Shown here piece after piece: positions 47,001-61,400 of a stretch of 64,000 bases of DNA (within the stretch, counting starts at the first letter, position 1; each line of letters starts with the position of its first letter). A program made the translations under genes and the position numbers. Below the pieces are notes generated by a model. It did no database searches and was not told where the DNA came from. It saw nothing but the letters and a program-made list of their open reading frames with translations. Source of the stretch: Amia ocellicauda (Eukaryota; Chordata; Actinopteri; Amiiformes; Amiidae); the NCBI RefSeq assembly GCF_036373705.1, contig NC_089858.1:32342749-32406748 (forward strand), written 5' to 3'.

Positions 47001-50000
47001 CGCAGAGGAAGTCCCAGAGTCCTCCTCAAATTCGGGCATTCTTGGCCCGGTTTCCAGTGCAGACGAGACGGCCCACACACCTGGCGATTCAGGGCCAGCC
47101 AGGGCGGCGCCCCACGTAGAGGAAGGGTCTGTTATGAGAGAGAGCCCACAAGCCCCCCAGAGTTCTGACAGCCCCAGAGAGGGGTCCAGGACAGACTCCC
47201 CAGCCTCGAGAAAGTGTGCAGTGATCACAGTGGCCCGGCTCATCATGGAGGAGGACAGCACTCAGACTGGGGAGGAGAGTTCAGGCAGCCAGCCGGAGCC
47301 CATGAGCCCCCCGTCTCACCACAGCCTGCCCACCCGCAGGCGCCGCAACCGGCTCCTCAGCCCACAGAAAAGGCAAGCCCTCATACCTACAGAAAGACCT
47401 CTCTCTGCTATATTTCAGGAATGCTGGGTTCCTGCTTCACACTAGTCTAGCTCTCAGATTCCCCTGAAGAATCATTTGACTTACTTCACTTTCATTAAAC
47501 ATATCCCAGGGCCCACACCCTGGGGACAACAGTAAACTGAAATAAGCACATTCTGGTGAGGTCGATAGGATCTCTCATGATGGCGTTCTGTGGAGGAGGT
47601 GTGATGCTGTTTCCTCATTGCTCAAAGTGTGTGGATGGATGGCTGTATGACTGACTCTCTCCTGTCCCCAGGGCCCTTGTGGACTCCAGCCAAGACTCTT
47701 CTGATGACTCTGATGAAGCTGTGGAGAAACATATATTTGCTGGTGGCCAGCGTGAGGGCCAGTCCTCCAGGAAAAGGTGAGGCGGCCCAGAGCGGGATAA
47801 TACGTGGCATTACATTCCTCTGTAATTCGGTCTCTTCATTCAACTGCCAGTTGAAATGTTCCCATAGTTTTCCATTCAGTGTTCCTGGTATTGTAAGGTG
47901 TTACGCACCAAGGTCAATTAACTCATTAAGGTAAAAAACTGCTGAATGTAATACTAGTTGCTACCCAGCATTATTTTGAGAAGGGTAGCCTAAAATGTGT
48001 GCAAATGCATGTCTGTGAAACCAGCTTGAGGGTCTTTTTTGCAAACAAGGGGTCTCTCTGATGCTTCAAGTAATGGTGGTCTCTGTGCGTCAATTCAAGA
48101 GTGTTTTTCTTCTCAGGCGCAGGATATTGGATGTGAAGGAAGAGGAGAAGGACTGCTGGGAAGAAGAAGATTACTTGTTCAGCCGTGGTAAGCGATGCAG
48201 TAATCGATGATCATACATTATTCAGTGGCCTGGAGCAGATACCCGCTCTAGTGGAGCCGTGCTGAGTGAGAGCTCCCGAAAATGTGCCCCCGGGAAAATG
48301 GTGTCAGACATCTATTCCGGTGGTGAGCGGCCCAAGTATGCTGTACTCCTGCTGAAGGTGTCTACAACCGCACCTGCTTACAATCTGAACGGTCTCGGTT
48401 TAGCAAATAAAGGGTTTTTTTCAGTAACTGAGCGATGAGGTGGATGATAAACAACAGGAGGCAATGTGGCTCTCTGGGAACAGGGTTGCCCACCTCTGTC
48501 CTAATGGAGGAGGCTGTTCTTAGAAGACAAGTGAAAGCGTTACTCAGTCCCACGCACAGGTCAAGCCAGGGCGCTCAGCCGTGGTGCTATGAGGTGTCAG
48601 TAAACGCTCATTGAACAATTAAGTTGTGCAGAATAATTGCAACAGATTTTGGAGTAAGTCAATTGTTGGTACATTTTGTAAATTAAGCTGTATTCTTTGT
48701 TGTTCTTATACTTTAGCAAACGTTATGTTTGGAGGAGATTCTGGTGGGGATACAGTATGTTTGTGCGCAGAACACAACACCCTGATTATTAATATTCACC
48801 ATGCTCAAACCTCCTGACATGCCCACCTAATGGTCAGCGAGGCCGTTCCTCAGACCTGTAGACCTTTGACCTATAGTCACAAACTGGCCATTCCATTGCA
48901 GTGGCATGGAAAAGAAATGGCAGAGTGGTCTAGAAAATGGAAAGTGCACTTGCTTTTACCTCTTACATAACAAGTTTCCTTTTTGCATCTTTTGCATGTT
49001 CTTTATCAGATGCCAATGGAGCGACTTCAGATGGAGAGAGTGTTATTAGCCGCAGTTCAAAGAAGGTAAGGATTTTTCTCCACCACCTGTACAGAGGTTC
49101 TTATGCGTTCTTTCACAACTTGGGTCATTTGTCCAACGTGCAGTACGTGGTTGTTCTGCTCACCATGCCCTAATGAAGTATCTGTAGGCCTGGAGAACAC
49201 AGGATTTGCCTTTTTCAGCAAGAGAGTCCAGCTCTAATCCAGCTGCTTTTACAAATCTCCCTTAAATCGTCAATATTTAAAGAATTAATTCTGATCAACT
49301 AGGATGGAATCATTTTAGTACATTTCAGTAATTTATAGATTACAGATAAATATAATCAGCCCTCTAGGACTAGAACTCCATTAATTATGGAGGTCTTTCT
49401 TAATTGATCAATAATGAAAATGTATTCCACTTCTTTATAAATAGTTGCTTAAGGCTGGCCTATAAAACAGATTATTGGGGCTGTAGAGGAACAGGCTATA
49501 GGTATGCTTAGTAGAGGGCCACTCCAATACACACTCTGTTACCAACTGCCATCTTTAACTGTAAGGTTGGTCACAATGTTTTAATGCACTAATCAGATTC
49601 CCTGGTTAGGGACGCCTCAGTTCACAGCATCCCAGAGCCACTGTGACGTACTGGGCACCAGCAGGTTCATTGTGTCAGCAGTAGCTGGTGGTTGTAATAG
49701 GCTGTGAGACTTGATAGCTTGCAGGACGGAGAAGAAGCTGGTGGCAGGTAATTGGGGTGATTTTAAAGTTTGGAATAGGGAATTCCAAACTAATGTGAAA
49801 AAATAGGAAAGTAATTGGAGGTTCCTACAAAAATGTTTCCACTTACAATCTATAAAAATCATGAACTCAATGCATCACCAAGTATTCATCTTGTCGCACG
49901 ACTACAGAGGTGGACCGTGGAGGAGAGTGAGTGGATCAAGGATGGCGTATTAAAATATGGAGAAGGCAACTGGAAGTCAATACAGAAGAACTTCCCCTTC

Positions 50001-50066
50001 GTGGGGCGGACCACCGTCAATATCAAAGACCGGTGGCGGACCATGAAGAGACTAAAGATGGTGTGA
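44071..50066 (+). CDS. terf2: Telomeric repeat-binding factor 2 (TRF2), complete, 587 aa
   Basis: TRF2 binds double-stranded TTAGGG repeats and anchors the shelterin complex. Eleven exons join in frame: 44071-44275, 44729-44824, 45071-45201, 45721-45807, 46142-46282, 46553-46668, 46776-47372, 47672-47776, 48117-48187, 49010-49065, 49908-50066. The dimerising TRFH domain spans about residues 33-230. A RAP1-binding-like segment follows ([15 protein letters not shown] to LEQTDL, ~264-297), then a TIN2-binding-like motif ([14 protein letters not shown], ~405-420), an acidic CWEEEDYLF, and a C-terminal Myb/telobox domain (RWTVEESEW to [12 protein letters not shown], ~536-587). WTVEESEW points to TRF2 and not TRF1. 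The N-terminus lacks the Gly/Arg-rich basic domain of mammals. Exon 7 ends in a GC splice donor (AAAAG, gcaagc). The promoter is CpG-containing. Confidence 0.96.
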
Positions 50067-50486
50067 GAGGCCATGGAGGGTCTTCATACAGACCTTCATA
50101 GAGACAGTCAGACGGTGCCATCTCCTGTGTCTGGAAAGGCCTTCTTCCAGGGTCCTTCTGAAATCATTTCAGCATTAAAATCACTCGTGTTTTTGTTTAA
50201 GACTCAAGATGAGACTTGTCTTCCAGTTTTCTGGTTTATTTACATTTTGTCATGGTTATGTTTATAGTAAAGCTGCATTAAAGCTTTAATGGTGATACAG
50301 ATTGATTACCTGCAGATATGTTACACGTTTGTATGGATGTCCTTATCCAGCATTGCATTTAAACTAGAAATCCTCCAACACGTAATCTTCTCATTATTTA
50401 ATATCAACAAGACGAAGGAGTAACAATGTTTTTTTAACTGTAAATGCAGTGGAAGTTTTGAAATTTTTTTACAAACTGTATAAATT

Positions 50487-50492
50487 AATAAA
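50487..50492 (+). terminator. terf2 poly(A) signal AATAAA
   Basis: The first AATAAA after the stop at 50066, about 420 bp into the probable 3' UTR. Confidence 0.6.
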
Positions 50493-51028
50493 ATGTATTC
50501 TGTATATATTCATATACCTGCATCTGAATTGCTTTCTTAAATGTGTGCTATTGGATAACGCATAGCTATAGCATATAGGCAGAGAATAACGTATATATTA
50601 CAGCTTTCAAAACCTAGCATCATCATCTCAGTGGTACACTGTCCTGTTATGAGTTTTCAGTCTTCATGTGCCATTGAGAACAACTCACTGTTCTTAGTTA
50701 AAACCGGGATTGTGAAATGTGTTTTAGGTGAATATGTTTCATGTCAAAATTTCCTCCTGACAAATGTAGTTGTTCTAATCAACTAATGGGCAAGTCAAAC
50801 TCGGACGCGTTTCAGCTGAGAACGGTGGCAGAATGGCACACGTTCCCACAGCCGGGCTGTCGGTTTATCTCTGAGCTGGGGAGTATGGTCTTATTAGGAA
50901 GGGTGGTGAAGGGGAGGTATTGAAAAAGTTAATCATTCCCCAGGGTTTAACACCGTCAGCGTTCAGCTATTAAGTTGAGTAGCTCCTTCACTCTCCTTGT
51001 ATAGGTGAGGCAGTTTCTGTTGGAGACC

Positions 51029-53198
<2,170 letters not shown>

Positions 53199-53520
53199 AC
53201 TCCAGGACGAGTCCCCCTTCACTCTCGGTCAAACCCTAACGCCGAAGCACATTATAGTGCCCAAGATCTACACAGATTCCTTCAACCAGGTGCTACATGC
53301 TTTCACCCTAGCAGTTGACCCCCGACACATTTCCCAAGTGCACTAAAATGCTTGTGTTTCAGAATTAAATAAGCAAACCTAGAGGTTGACCTTTTTCAAA
53401 ACCACTGTTCTAGAGAAGAAAAGATTGAACCTATGAACCTAGACAGCGCTTACACATTCCCTTTTGGCGATTACTGAATGATGATTGCAAATAAGAACTG
53501 CTTATTTAACTCCAAATATG

Positions 53521-53548
53521 TTTAATATTTTCAATTAACAAGAATAAA
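53521..53548. terminator. Tail-to-tail poly(A) signals of tmed6 and nip7
   Basis: AATAAA on the plus strand (53543-53548) fits tmed6. ATTAAA on the minus strand (complement of 53521-53526) is the nearest signal for nip7. With both used, the two 3' UTRs would overlap by a few tens of bases. Confidence 0.45.
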
Positions 53549-53815
53549 TGTGATTTACAAAAAACACAAATGCATGTCTTCAACTTTCAGAAACTTTTTT
53601 TGTAAGTATTTGTGGCCATTACTGTTGTGGACCTCTGCTGGCAGGGGGGTGGTGGTGGGCTCCGCAGTTCTCGGTCCAGGGATCCTCGCCGATGCAAGGG
53701 AAAGGCAGCACTCTGTTTTTCATGTTGCTGAGGGCGTGTGTTTTCGGGAAGGGGCTGCCCCACCCCATCCCTGCTCCTCTGTACAGTCTGTGTTCAAGAT
53801 GGATGTCGATTTGCT

Positions 53816-55821
53816 TTATGTGAGTGTGTCCTCGCTCCTTATGTATTCCCCAATGTCCGTCTGGTGGAACACTACAATGGACATGGGATCCACCCGTCGG
53901 CACTCCTGCGTGGATTTAGCTGCCACTCCGAATCCCTGCAAAGACACAGACACTGAGATTCACTCCCTTAGCTTAAACAAAACCACACTGTGTGGAGCTC
54001 TTCTGCTCTCTATCTGAGGAGTCCTACTATTCCTTTTACATTTGATTTAGGAATGCTCTCTTAAGATTTCACAATTTTGCTCTTTCCTTTTGCTATACTA
54101 ATCTAGTCAAAAGAACAAGATTTACTTTATTGCATCCAAGACATAGATTTTTTTCTTAATAGAAAGAATAAAGAATATTGTAACATATAGAGGTTAAGAT
54201 GGGATATTGGAAAGTGTTTCCAACTATGGGTTCAGCATTTCTGAGTTGCAGGAGACGACTCTGAATTGCAACGTGTCCCTAAAGATTGAGAGCCTGGAAA
54301 TTACCTTACCTTAATTCTTGGTCTTACTATACTTTTTGCATTGCTCTTAATGTAGTGTAGGCCATCTGCCATGGGCTGAATGGGCCTGCAGTTTGGATAT
54401 GCATCAGAAAATTGGCAAAACCCTTACCAGTGGCACATCTGCCATGGAGTACACCACCACCCCCTGGTATTGGATGGTATTCTCTGTGATCCGGCCCAGG
54501 CCTGACTTCAGGATGTGGTTCCCATATAGGAATGACTGCTCTGCTCCGGGCTTCACCCATACCTTGAACTGAACACACACACACAATATGGATATATTAT
54601 TTAAGTTGGACTTATGTTAAAACACAATAACTCACAGATATGAGGCATTTCTCATTTATGTTTGATGGGGAGGCACAATTAGGCCTAACCTGTAAGCCAT
54701 AGACCCTGAGAGAGAGATGTTCCACTATAATAATCTGCCATCCTATAGGAGTTTGTTTCTCTCCCCTCTGTGCCTACTGGTTTATTTATTTATTTGTCAG
54801 TTTTCAATTTGTAAAGCACTCTGTTGTTATATGCTATACAACATAAAAATGTATTGATTTCAAAATAATGTAGTACATACAACATTACTTGAAAAGTAGG
54901 TGTCCTGCTAAATGACTTAATTATACCAGGGAATCATAATTTGTCACGTACAGAAAGTAACTCTTCCCAGTATATGAATTTTACCTTTGCGTAGGGAGCC
55001 AGGAAGTCTAAAGCTGTAATGTGCAGGCGAAACTTCTGAGTTTTGGTGAACTTCCCAAAGCATGTTCCCAGAGACACAAGCTTTTCCCGAGAGATGTTTG
55101 TTGCCAGTTTAAGGATTTTTTCACTAGAGAACAACAAAAAAAGCTAGTTGCAATGTGTTGAATCTATACATATTTACATGAATGTACACAATATGTATTA
55201 AAGGCATTAAAATCGAAGTTCTTCCATGGAAATGACAGTGCTCTTACAGTATATGAAAACTGTAATGTGACATATCCGTGATGTATTAACAGACTAATAT
55301 GGGATTCCATGAGTGAGTGGTTCCTTTCAAACTACGTATTTTGTGGTGAGCATGATCTCAAAGCGCTTTACAACGGAGCACCAAGTACTACAAGCAAGTC
55401 ATCAAGCTCTCCGAATACTGATATGCAAGTTACCTTATGTAATACACACGATCGTTGTGCAGTCTGAAGCAATAGGTCCCGTCTGGTCGATCAACCAGGA
55501 GCTTAATATTCTCTCCGATACTGCATGGGGATAGAGTATCAAATTAGAACATAACAATGTCTTAATAGCAGGGCACAAATTTAACTAAATTATTGAAAAC
55601 GCAATCTTGAAATACACTTTCCAGCATGAAATTAGTTGCTTTTAAATAAGGTCAATATAAACCTCACTTTCATGCATGTGCTTAGTTTTCCAGATACTTC
55701 GCTATCAAACTATATCTTCAACCCTTAGGGACGAGTTTAGTACTTAAAATATTTAGGTTACTTACTATTTCGAAAGTTTTTCAAACATCGTTTTTGTTTC
55801 TTCTTCTGTAAGAGGCCGCAT
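53816..55821 (-). CDS. nip7: 60S ribosome biogenesis factor NIP7, complete, 180 aa
   Basis: NIP7 is a nucleolar factor for pre-rRNA processing and 60S assembly. Five exons on the minus strand, 55766-55821, 55434-55520, 54985-55123, 54428-54568 and 53816-53935, join in frame to exactly 180 codons, the family length. The N-terminal domain starts [19 protein letters not shown] and continues [20 protein letters not shown]. The C-terminal PUA RNA-binding domain covers [36 protein letters not shown] and [13 protein letters not shown], ending [11 protein letters not shown]. It lies head to head with cog8 and tail to tail with tmed6, as in human. Confidence 0.97.
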
Positions 55822-56342
55822 CTTTATATTTTATAATATTCTACGTATGGTTACAAAATGCACTAACCCCAAACACACTGCGCGACAACACGTGGGTAAA
55901 CTACACCGGAAACAGGAAATTCCAGTAACAGACGAGATCAGTGATTGGTCGCGTTCGTGTAGCGCAGATGTCCGCAGATCTGCGCAGCTCCACCAATGGG
56001 ATCGGTGAGTTCTGCAGATCTGCGCAGGACTGCCGATATCTGGGCTACAAGAACGCGACCGATCTTAAATCCACTTTTGTAAAGTACAAGAAAATAAAAC
56101 AGCGACCTCTATAGTTATTTTGTTAATCATGATAGCGATTTAAGCATGTTTTTTTTTTATCTATACACCGTAAATATTTTTTAAAAGAATAACGAGATAC
56201 GCATTTTATATTCGTGTGTTTTGTTTTACTTATGCGTTTGAGGAGTGCTTACGTGCCACTGTAAATACGTTTCCTCGACGTTGTATTTCAACTTCCTTTT
56301 CAATAAAGTTTATTGAAGCCAGGTGAGGTACCCTTCACAAAG
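55822..56342. promoter_or_regulatory. Bidirectional nip7/cog8 promoter
   Basis: The 521 bp between two divergent start codons contain inverted CCAAT boxes (gattgg at 55943, ccaat at 55993). They also contain two copies of gcagatctgcgcag (55974 and 56014), and a long inverted repeat with outer arms 55943-55963 and 56044-56064. The head-to-head layout of these genes is also known in human. Confidence 0.7.
55943..56064. repeat. Imperfect inverted repeat in the shared promoter
   Basis: The outer 21-base arms pair at 19 of 21 positions (gattggtcgcgttcgtgtagc against the complement of gctacaagaacgcgaccgatc). Pairing continues inward through the duplicated gcagatctgcgcag motif. Confidence 0.8.
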
Positions 56343-59300
56343 ATGGCGACCGTGGACGTGGAAGACGAGAGTATCTTGGCTTCAATTTTTAAGGACAGCT
56401 TCCCTGACAAGTGGCGGGACAACCCGGACTTCGCGGCGTATTTGTCGGAGCTGAGCTCGTATGGCGTGGAGAAGCTCACCCGGGAGCCGGAGAGGCTGGC
56501 GGAGGAGCGGGCGCAGATACTGCAGCAGACCCGGGAGCTGGCCTTCTCCAACTACAAGACGTTCATCCGCACGGCCGACTGCACCAAGGAGATCTACAGA
56601 GACTTCGGCCGTGTGGAGGGCAGTGTGTCCCGGCTCCTGGACAAGTTGCCCAGCTTTGGGGAGAAATGCAGGTCGGTGGAAAGACTACGTGCATTTGGCT
56701 GCGGGATAAATAGCCCTTCCGCCTGCCTGCTGCACTGTACTGTCATGACGTGTTTGTGTCATTCATTAAACTTCATCCTTGTCGAAACAAGAGAATACAG
56801 TGATAAGCATTGTTGATACTAATTCAGTTATATCACTATGTCTGACAAAAACCTTGTATGTTTGATTTTGTTAATATTGAATCTGTGTCTGGCGTTAAAT
56901 GGAGACGTGTAAGATGGAACAGCTGTGCACCTCAAGTTGTAATGTGTGGTCCATATTTAGTGCCACACTGAGATCGTGCTTAATAAAGACAGCTCTGTGT
57001 CCTAATTCATGCACAAGGGAGACTCAATGAAGCTCTATGCAGTTTGTAGTATTTATTAATTGTTTGGAACAGCAGCAATTTAACAGAAACATTATAACAT
57101 ATTTTCACAACATGTTTGCAACTTCCTTGAAGACAAAAAGACAAAAGTTCAGGTCTTGGAACATATTTTAGATTAAAAAAAAAAAAACCAAAAAAAACAG
57201 AATTGTAGAGGGAGAGGAGAACATTCTTCAGCCAACCAGTTTCTAGGGTTGAATGTGTCCCTCGGGTTCCTTGGCTTCTTCTCAAAGTGCAGATGAGTCA
57301 GTACCAGCTCAGGTGAGATGAGATCCTGTCTGTGTGCCGCAGGGCCTTTGTGACCGAGGCGGAGGAGATCGGCGTCAGTCGGCGGATGAACAGCCTAACT
57401 CTGAACCGCCACACCGAGATCCTGGAGATCCTGGAGATCCCGCAGCTCATGGACACCTGCGTCCGCAATGGCTACTACGAGGAGGCGCTGGAGCTGGCCG
57501 CCTACGTCAAGCGGCTGGAGAAGAAGCACTCCTCACTGCCCGTCATCCAGGTACCGACACTTACCAGGGCGCTTTAATACAGGATGGGCTTTTGAAATGG
57601 CTTTCAAATGGAGAAACATGACTATTATTTTAAAACATATATCTAACAGAACTGATTCACTATGGGAAATAAGAGATACAAAAAAACTCTGTCCTGTGCA
57701 TAATTATTGAGAAATATGTATCCCATGTACTCGGTAGATAATTTAAGGCTGGTTACTATTTTCTTTAATATGTTCAGTGAAATTTACTGAATTTCTTAAA
57801 CTCAAACTCTTATCTAAAATCGAGTAGCATGTATTCCAGTGAGTATTTGCTGTCTGCTCTCTCCAGGGCATAGTGCATGAAGTACGCCAGTCTGCCCAGC
57901 TCATGCTGAACCAGCTGCTGCAGCAGCTGCGCAGTAATGCCCAGCTGCCAATCTGCCTGCGCGTCATTGGCTACCTGCGGCGGATGGACGTGTTCACAGA
58001 GGCCGAGCTGCGGGTGAAGTTCTTGCAGGCGCGGGGCACCTGGCTCCACTCCATCCTGAGCGCTGTCCCTGAAGAGGACCCTTACTTCCACATCACCAAG
58101 ACCATTGAGGCCTGCCGCGTGCACCTCTTTGACATCATCACCCAGTATCGCGCCATCTTCTCTGACGAGGACCCGCTGCTGCCCCCCGGGGGCCAGGCAG
58201 TTAACGAGGGCGCCATCTTCCATGGCTGGGTGGTGCAGAAGGTGTCCGAGTTCCTGGAAACGCTGGACAGGGACCTGCATCGGGGGGTGGGCGGCCGCCT
58301 CGACTCGCTCCTAGGCCAGTGCATGTACTTCGGCCTGTCCTTCAGCAGGGTGGGCGCCGATTTCCGTGGTCAGCTGGCACCCATGTTCCAGAGGGTTGCA
58401 ATAGAGACCTTCTGCAGGGCGGTGGAGGAGGCAGTGGCGAAGTTGCAGGAGGACATGAATCTCTACACTCTGATCTCCATGCCCACCATGATGGGCAGTT
58501 CCATCCCCCCTGTGATGCCCAGCACCCAGCCTGGCACCCTACAGCCACCCATGACATTGCTGGACTTCCCTCCGCTGGCCTGTTTCCTCAACAACATCCT
58601 GGCAGCCTTCAATGACCTGCGCCTGTGCTGCCCGGTGGCCCTGGCCCAGGATGTGACCCAGTGCCTGGAAGGGGCTCTCCTCAAGGTACTGGAGCTCTCT
58701 CCTTTCCCTGTCTCTCTCTCTCTATTTTGCTTTCAATAGCAGGAAAATAATTTGGCAAAAGCACTTCAGCACTTCTCAGACTTAACAAACTAGGTAAACA
58801 ATTACGACGATGCTGCTAACCCAGGGGTGTTTGCTGTGGGTTGTGAGAAGTGGTGTCCGGGTGTGTGTCTGTGCAGTAATGTGCATCTGTGCTGTGGCTG
58901 CAGGTGACCCGGCTCATCCTGGCGTTCCAGCGGGCTGAGGAGACGGCGTTCAGCACCCGGGAGAGGGAGCTGTTCGTTCAGTTCTGCTGCGCCTTCGCCG
59001 AGGACATGGTGCCTTTCCTGAATCGCTGCCTGCAGGTCCTCTTCCCCCCGGCCCAGATTGCACTCATACTGGGTAAGCCTTCACCAGGACCATGTCTGTT
59101 CACACACCGTGCACACGAATCTGGATCTTGCATCCGCTCTTGCACCTCATTAATCTTCGCTGGACCAATTTATCTTCATTCACACTTATTAAGGTGCCAA
59201 TGATTGAGAAATCTGTTAAATTAAAGCAAATGGTACATATCTTATCTTTTTAAGTAATTCTAAAGTATTGAAAAACAAATCATTAAATAGCCCAATTTAA

Positions 59301-59872
59301 TAATACATTGTGTTGAGCAAAGTGCTTACATACAGTATTCACATCTTCTGAAATATACTCTATCTGGTTGTACTGGGGAGAGTGGTAGTCCTGTGCTGGA
59401 CTTCGGCACATCCAGTACCTTATTTGTTATCTGTTACTCGGTTGTCCTGTTCCCAAATAGATTGGAAATAATTTGATAATAATTGCAGCTCTTTTTCAAT
59501 TCTGTGAAATATATCCTTTTTTATGTACTTCTGTAGATGTACATCACTCAGTTTATATCTGTTTCATCTGTGTGCTTAGGAATCCCACCTACCCAGGTCC
59601 ACAAGTACAGCTCTCTGGGCTGCATCAATATAAGCACCATCCTGCAGCCTCTGGAGCTCATCCTACCAAAGAAGGAGGTGCTGCCCACGGTGGCAGACTT
59701 AGCCAGCGACTTGGACAGCACAGTACCCAGCGACCCCCACATAGAGCCGGCCCCTAGCCCCCGCCAGGATCTGTCCCTCCCGCAGCCAGAGGCACCGCTT
59801 TCCCTCTCCATTGCGCCTGGGACAGAGGAGGGGGCGTCACCGCAGACTAGGGCTGAAGCACAGCTCCCATAG
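56343..59872 (+). CDS. cog8: Conserved oligomeric Golgi complex subunit 8, complete, 605 aa
   Basis: COG8 is part of lobe B of the COG tether, which directs retrograde vesicles within the Golgi. Exons are 56343-56671, 57343-57550, 57867-58685, 58904-59072 and 59580-59872. They join in frame to 605 codons (human about 612). Landmarks include [20 protein letters not shown] and [20 protein letters not shown] (exon 1), [19 protein letters not shown] (exon 2), [20 protein letters not shown] and [20 protein letters not shown] (exon 3), [13 protein letters not shown] (exon 4), and [13 protein letters not shown] (exon 5). The last ~60 residues are low-complexity and Pro/Ser/Glu-rich. The fold is the Dor1/COG8 helical-rod type. 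The start ATG has a strong context (aagATGGCG). Confidence 0.97.
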
Positions 59873-61400
59873 AGGCAGCCCACCGCCCTCCTCTCTGAAC
59901 ATCTCATGGGGGTCGTCTCAGATTCTTTAAGGACTCTAGAATACAGTAATTTGTAACCATAACGTCACCTTCTGTGGCTTCACCATGTGGTGTAGCAATG
60001 CCTTGATTATTCATACCTGTTTAAAAGACAGATGTTTTTCCTTCATGTCTGATCAGATTCATAAACCAGGCCCCAGTTATATTAGTCTGCAGAAACAAAT
60101 GTGAATAATATGTTTGAATGTGTAAATACATCAAACAATTTTCATTAGTGGACTATAAGAAATGTTTAAAAGTATATCCTGAATGAAAAAGAATATCGCA
60201 TTGAAAGAGTTGGGTTCAAATTAACAAGTTTAATAAAAACAACCATAATCTCAAAATACAGGAGGTCCTGGAGGGGCTGCATTTCAGTAGGTTTTATAGT
60301 TCTGTTTGAATTGCCAAACACCCTCAATTAATCTCTTTAAGACAACTTGAATGAAAAGCTCAAGTGAAATTAAAGCCTAAAGACATTACAGTCCTCAACA
60401 TATACATTTAAAAGGCCAGGAACTGGTACTCTAATGTCTACACTAAACAAAGCTGTAATTTGCAAAGGATAAGGCTTAGATGATGTTCATATGAAAATAA
60501 ATCAATTCCACTGTAGGTTTTAGTATTATTTTATAACAAGTTCAACACTGGTGTCATCACTTTTATTTGGAAGGTTTTATGTGGAAGTTATAGGGTTGAG
60601 GATTTTATTTTTATTTCAAGGCAGAGCATGTTCTTTAACTTTATGTTGTTTTTTTTACTGGTAAAAGGTGTAATTTATGTACATATAAATATGGGGGGAA
60701 ACAGTTGTAAATATGAATAAATTTATTTAACAGTCCAAAGCCAACTGTTCTTGGCCTATTTCAGACAATGTTTGTGCAATATCTGTTTCAACAGTATTGT
60801 CTTTGTGTTCAAGGTGTTGTGTGTTTTCATTCTGATTTCAACAGCGAACAGTATCTTGATGTAAGTAGTGCTTTATAAAATAAGCCCCTTTCAGCACGTG
60901 CACTCAATATCTAGTAAACATAGCTCGACCATTGTCTGATTAACTGCAAACACCGGCAGGCTGTTAATTATATAAACTATCTATGCAAACCACCCATTTA
61001 GTCTCTTAAAAACAAATCGATAATTATAAGCACTTTGGGCAAGGCTTAAAAAGATTTATTGCTTGATAATGTTCGGTCAGAGCAAAGTGCCCAGGCTAAT
61101 TGATAACACCATTTCCCTTACCCCTTGGATATGCACTTAAAAATGTAGAAACCATAAACATCACTATATTGTTTAGACTTAAAAAATATCCATAGAGTTA
61201 CCTTGAAATAGGATCTCTACTACTGATGCCCTTTATGTAGCTAGAGATAAATACAATAAGTCTGTTAAATTAATCAGCTGTATTTGGCATCAATTTATTT
61301 TTAAACCCAGCTACATTAAGGGTGGTGAAGGAAGCAGTCTCGGCCCTCGACACCCCGACCCTCGGAAGATGCCCCTGATCGTTCATCTTGGGGTTGGTCT
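59873..61400. other. cog8-nob1 intergenic and 3' UTR region
   Basis: No coding exon is seen. The region is AT-rich and contains several poly(A) signals, including the palindromic one at 60717. Probable 3' UTRs of both genes run into it. Confidence 0.5.
60717..60728. terminator. Palindromic poly(A) signal AATAAATTTATT
   Basis: Reads AATAAA on both strands, between the converging genes cog8 (stop 59872) and nob1 (stop 61401). It may end both transcripts. Another minus-strand AATAAA lies nearer nob1 (complement of 61294-61299). Confidence 0.5.

Noticed and set aside
53550-54017. 155-aa plus-strand frame opposite the last nip7 exon
   Set aside because: Antisense shadow; no family resemblance, and the nip7 exon on the other strand is certain.
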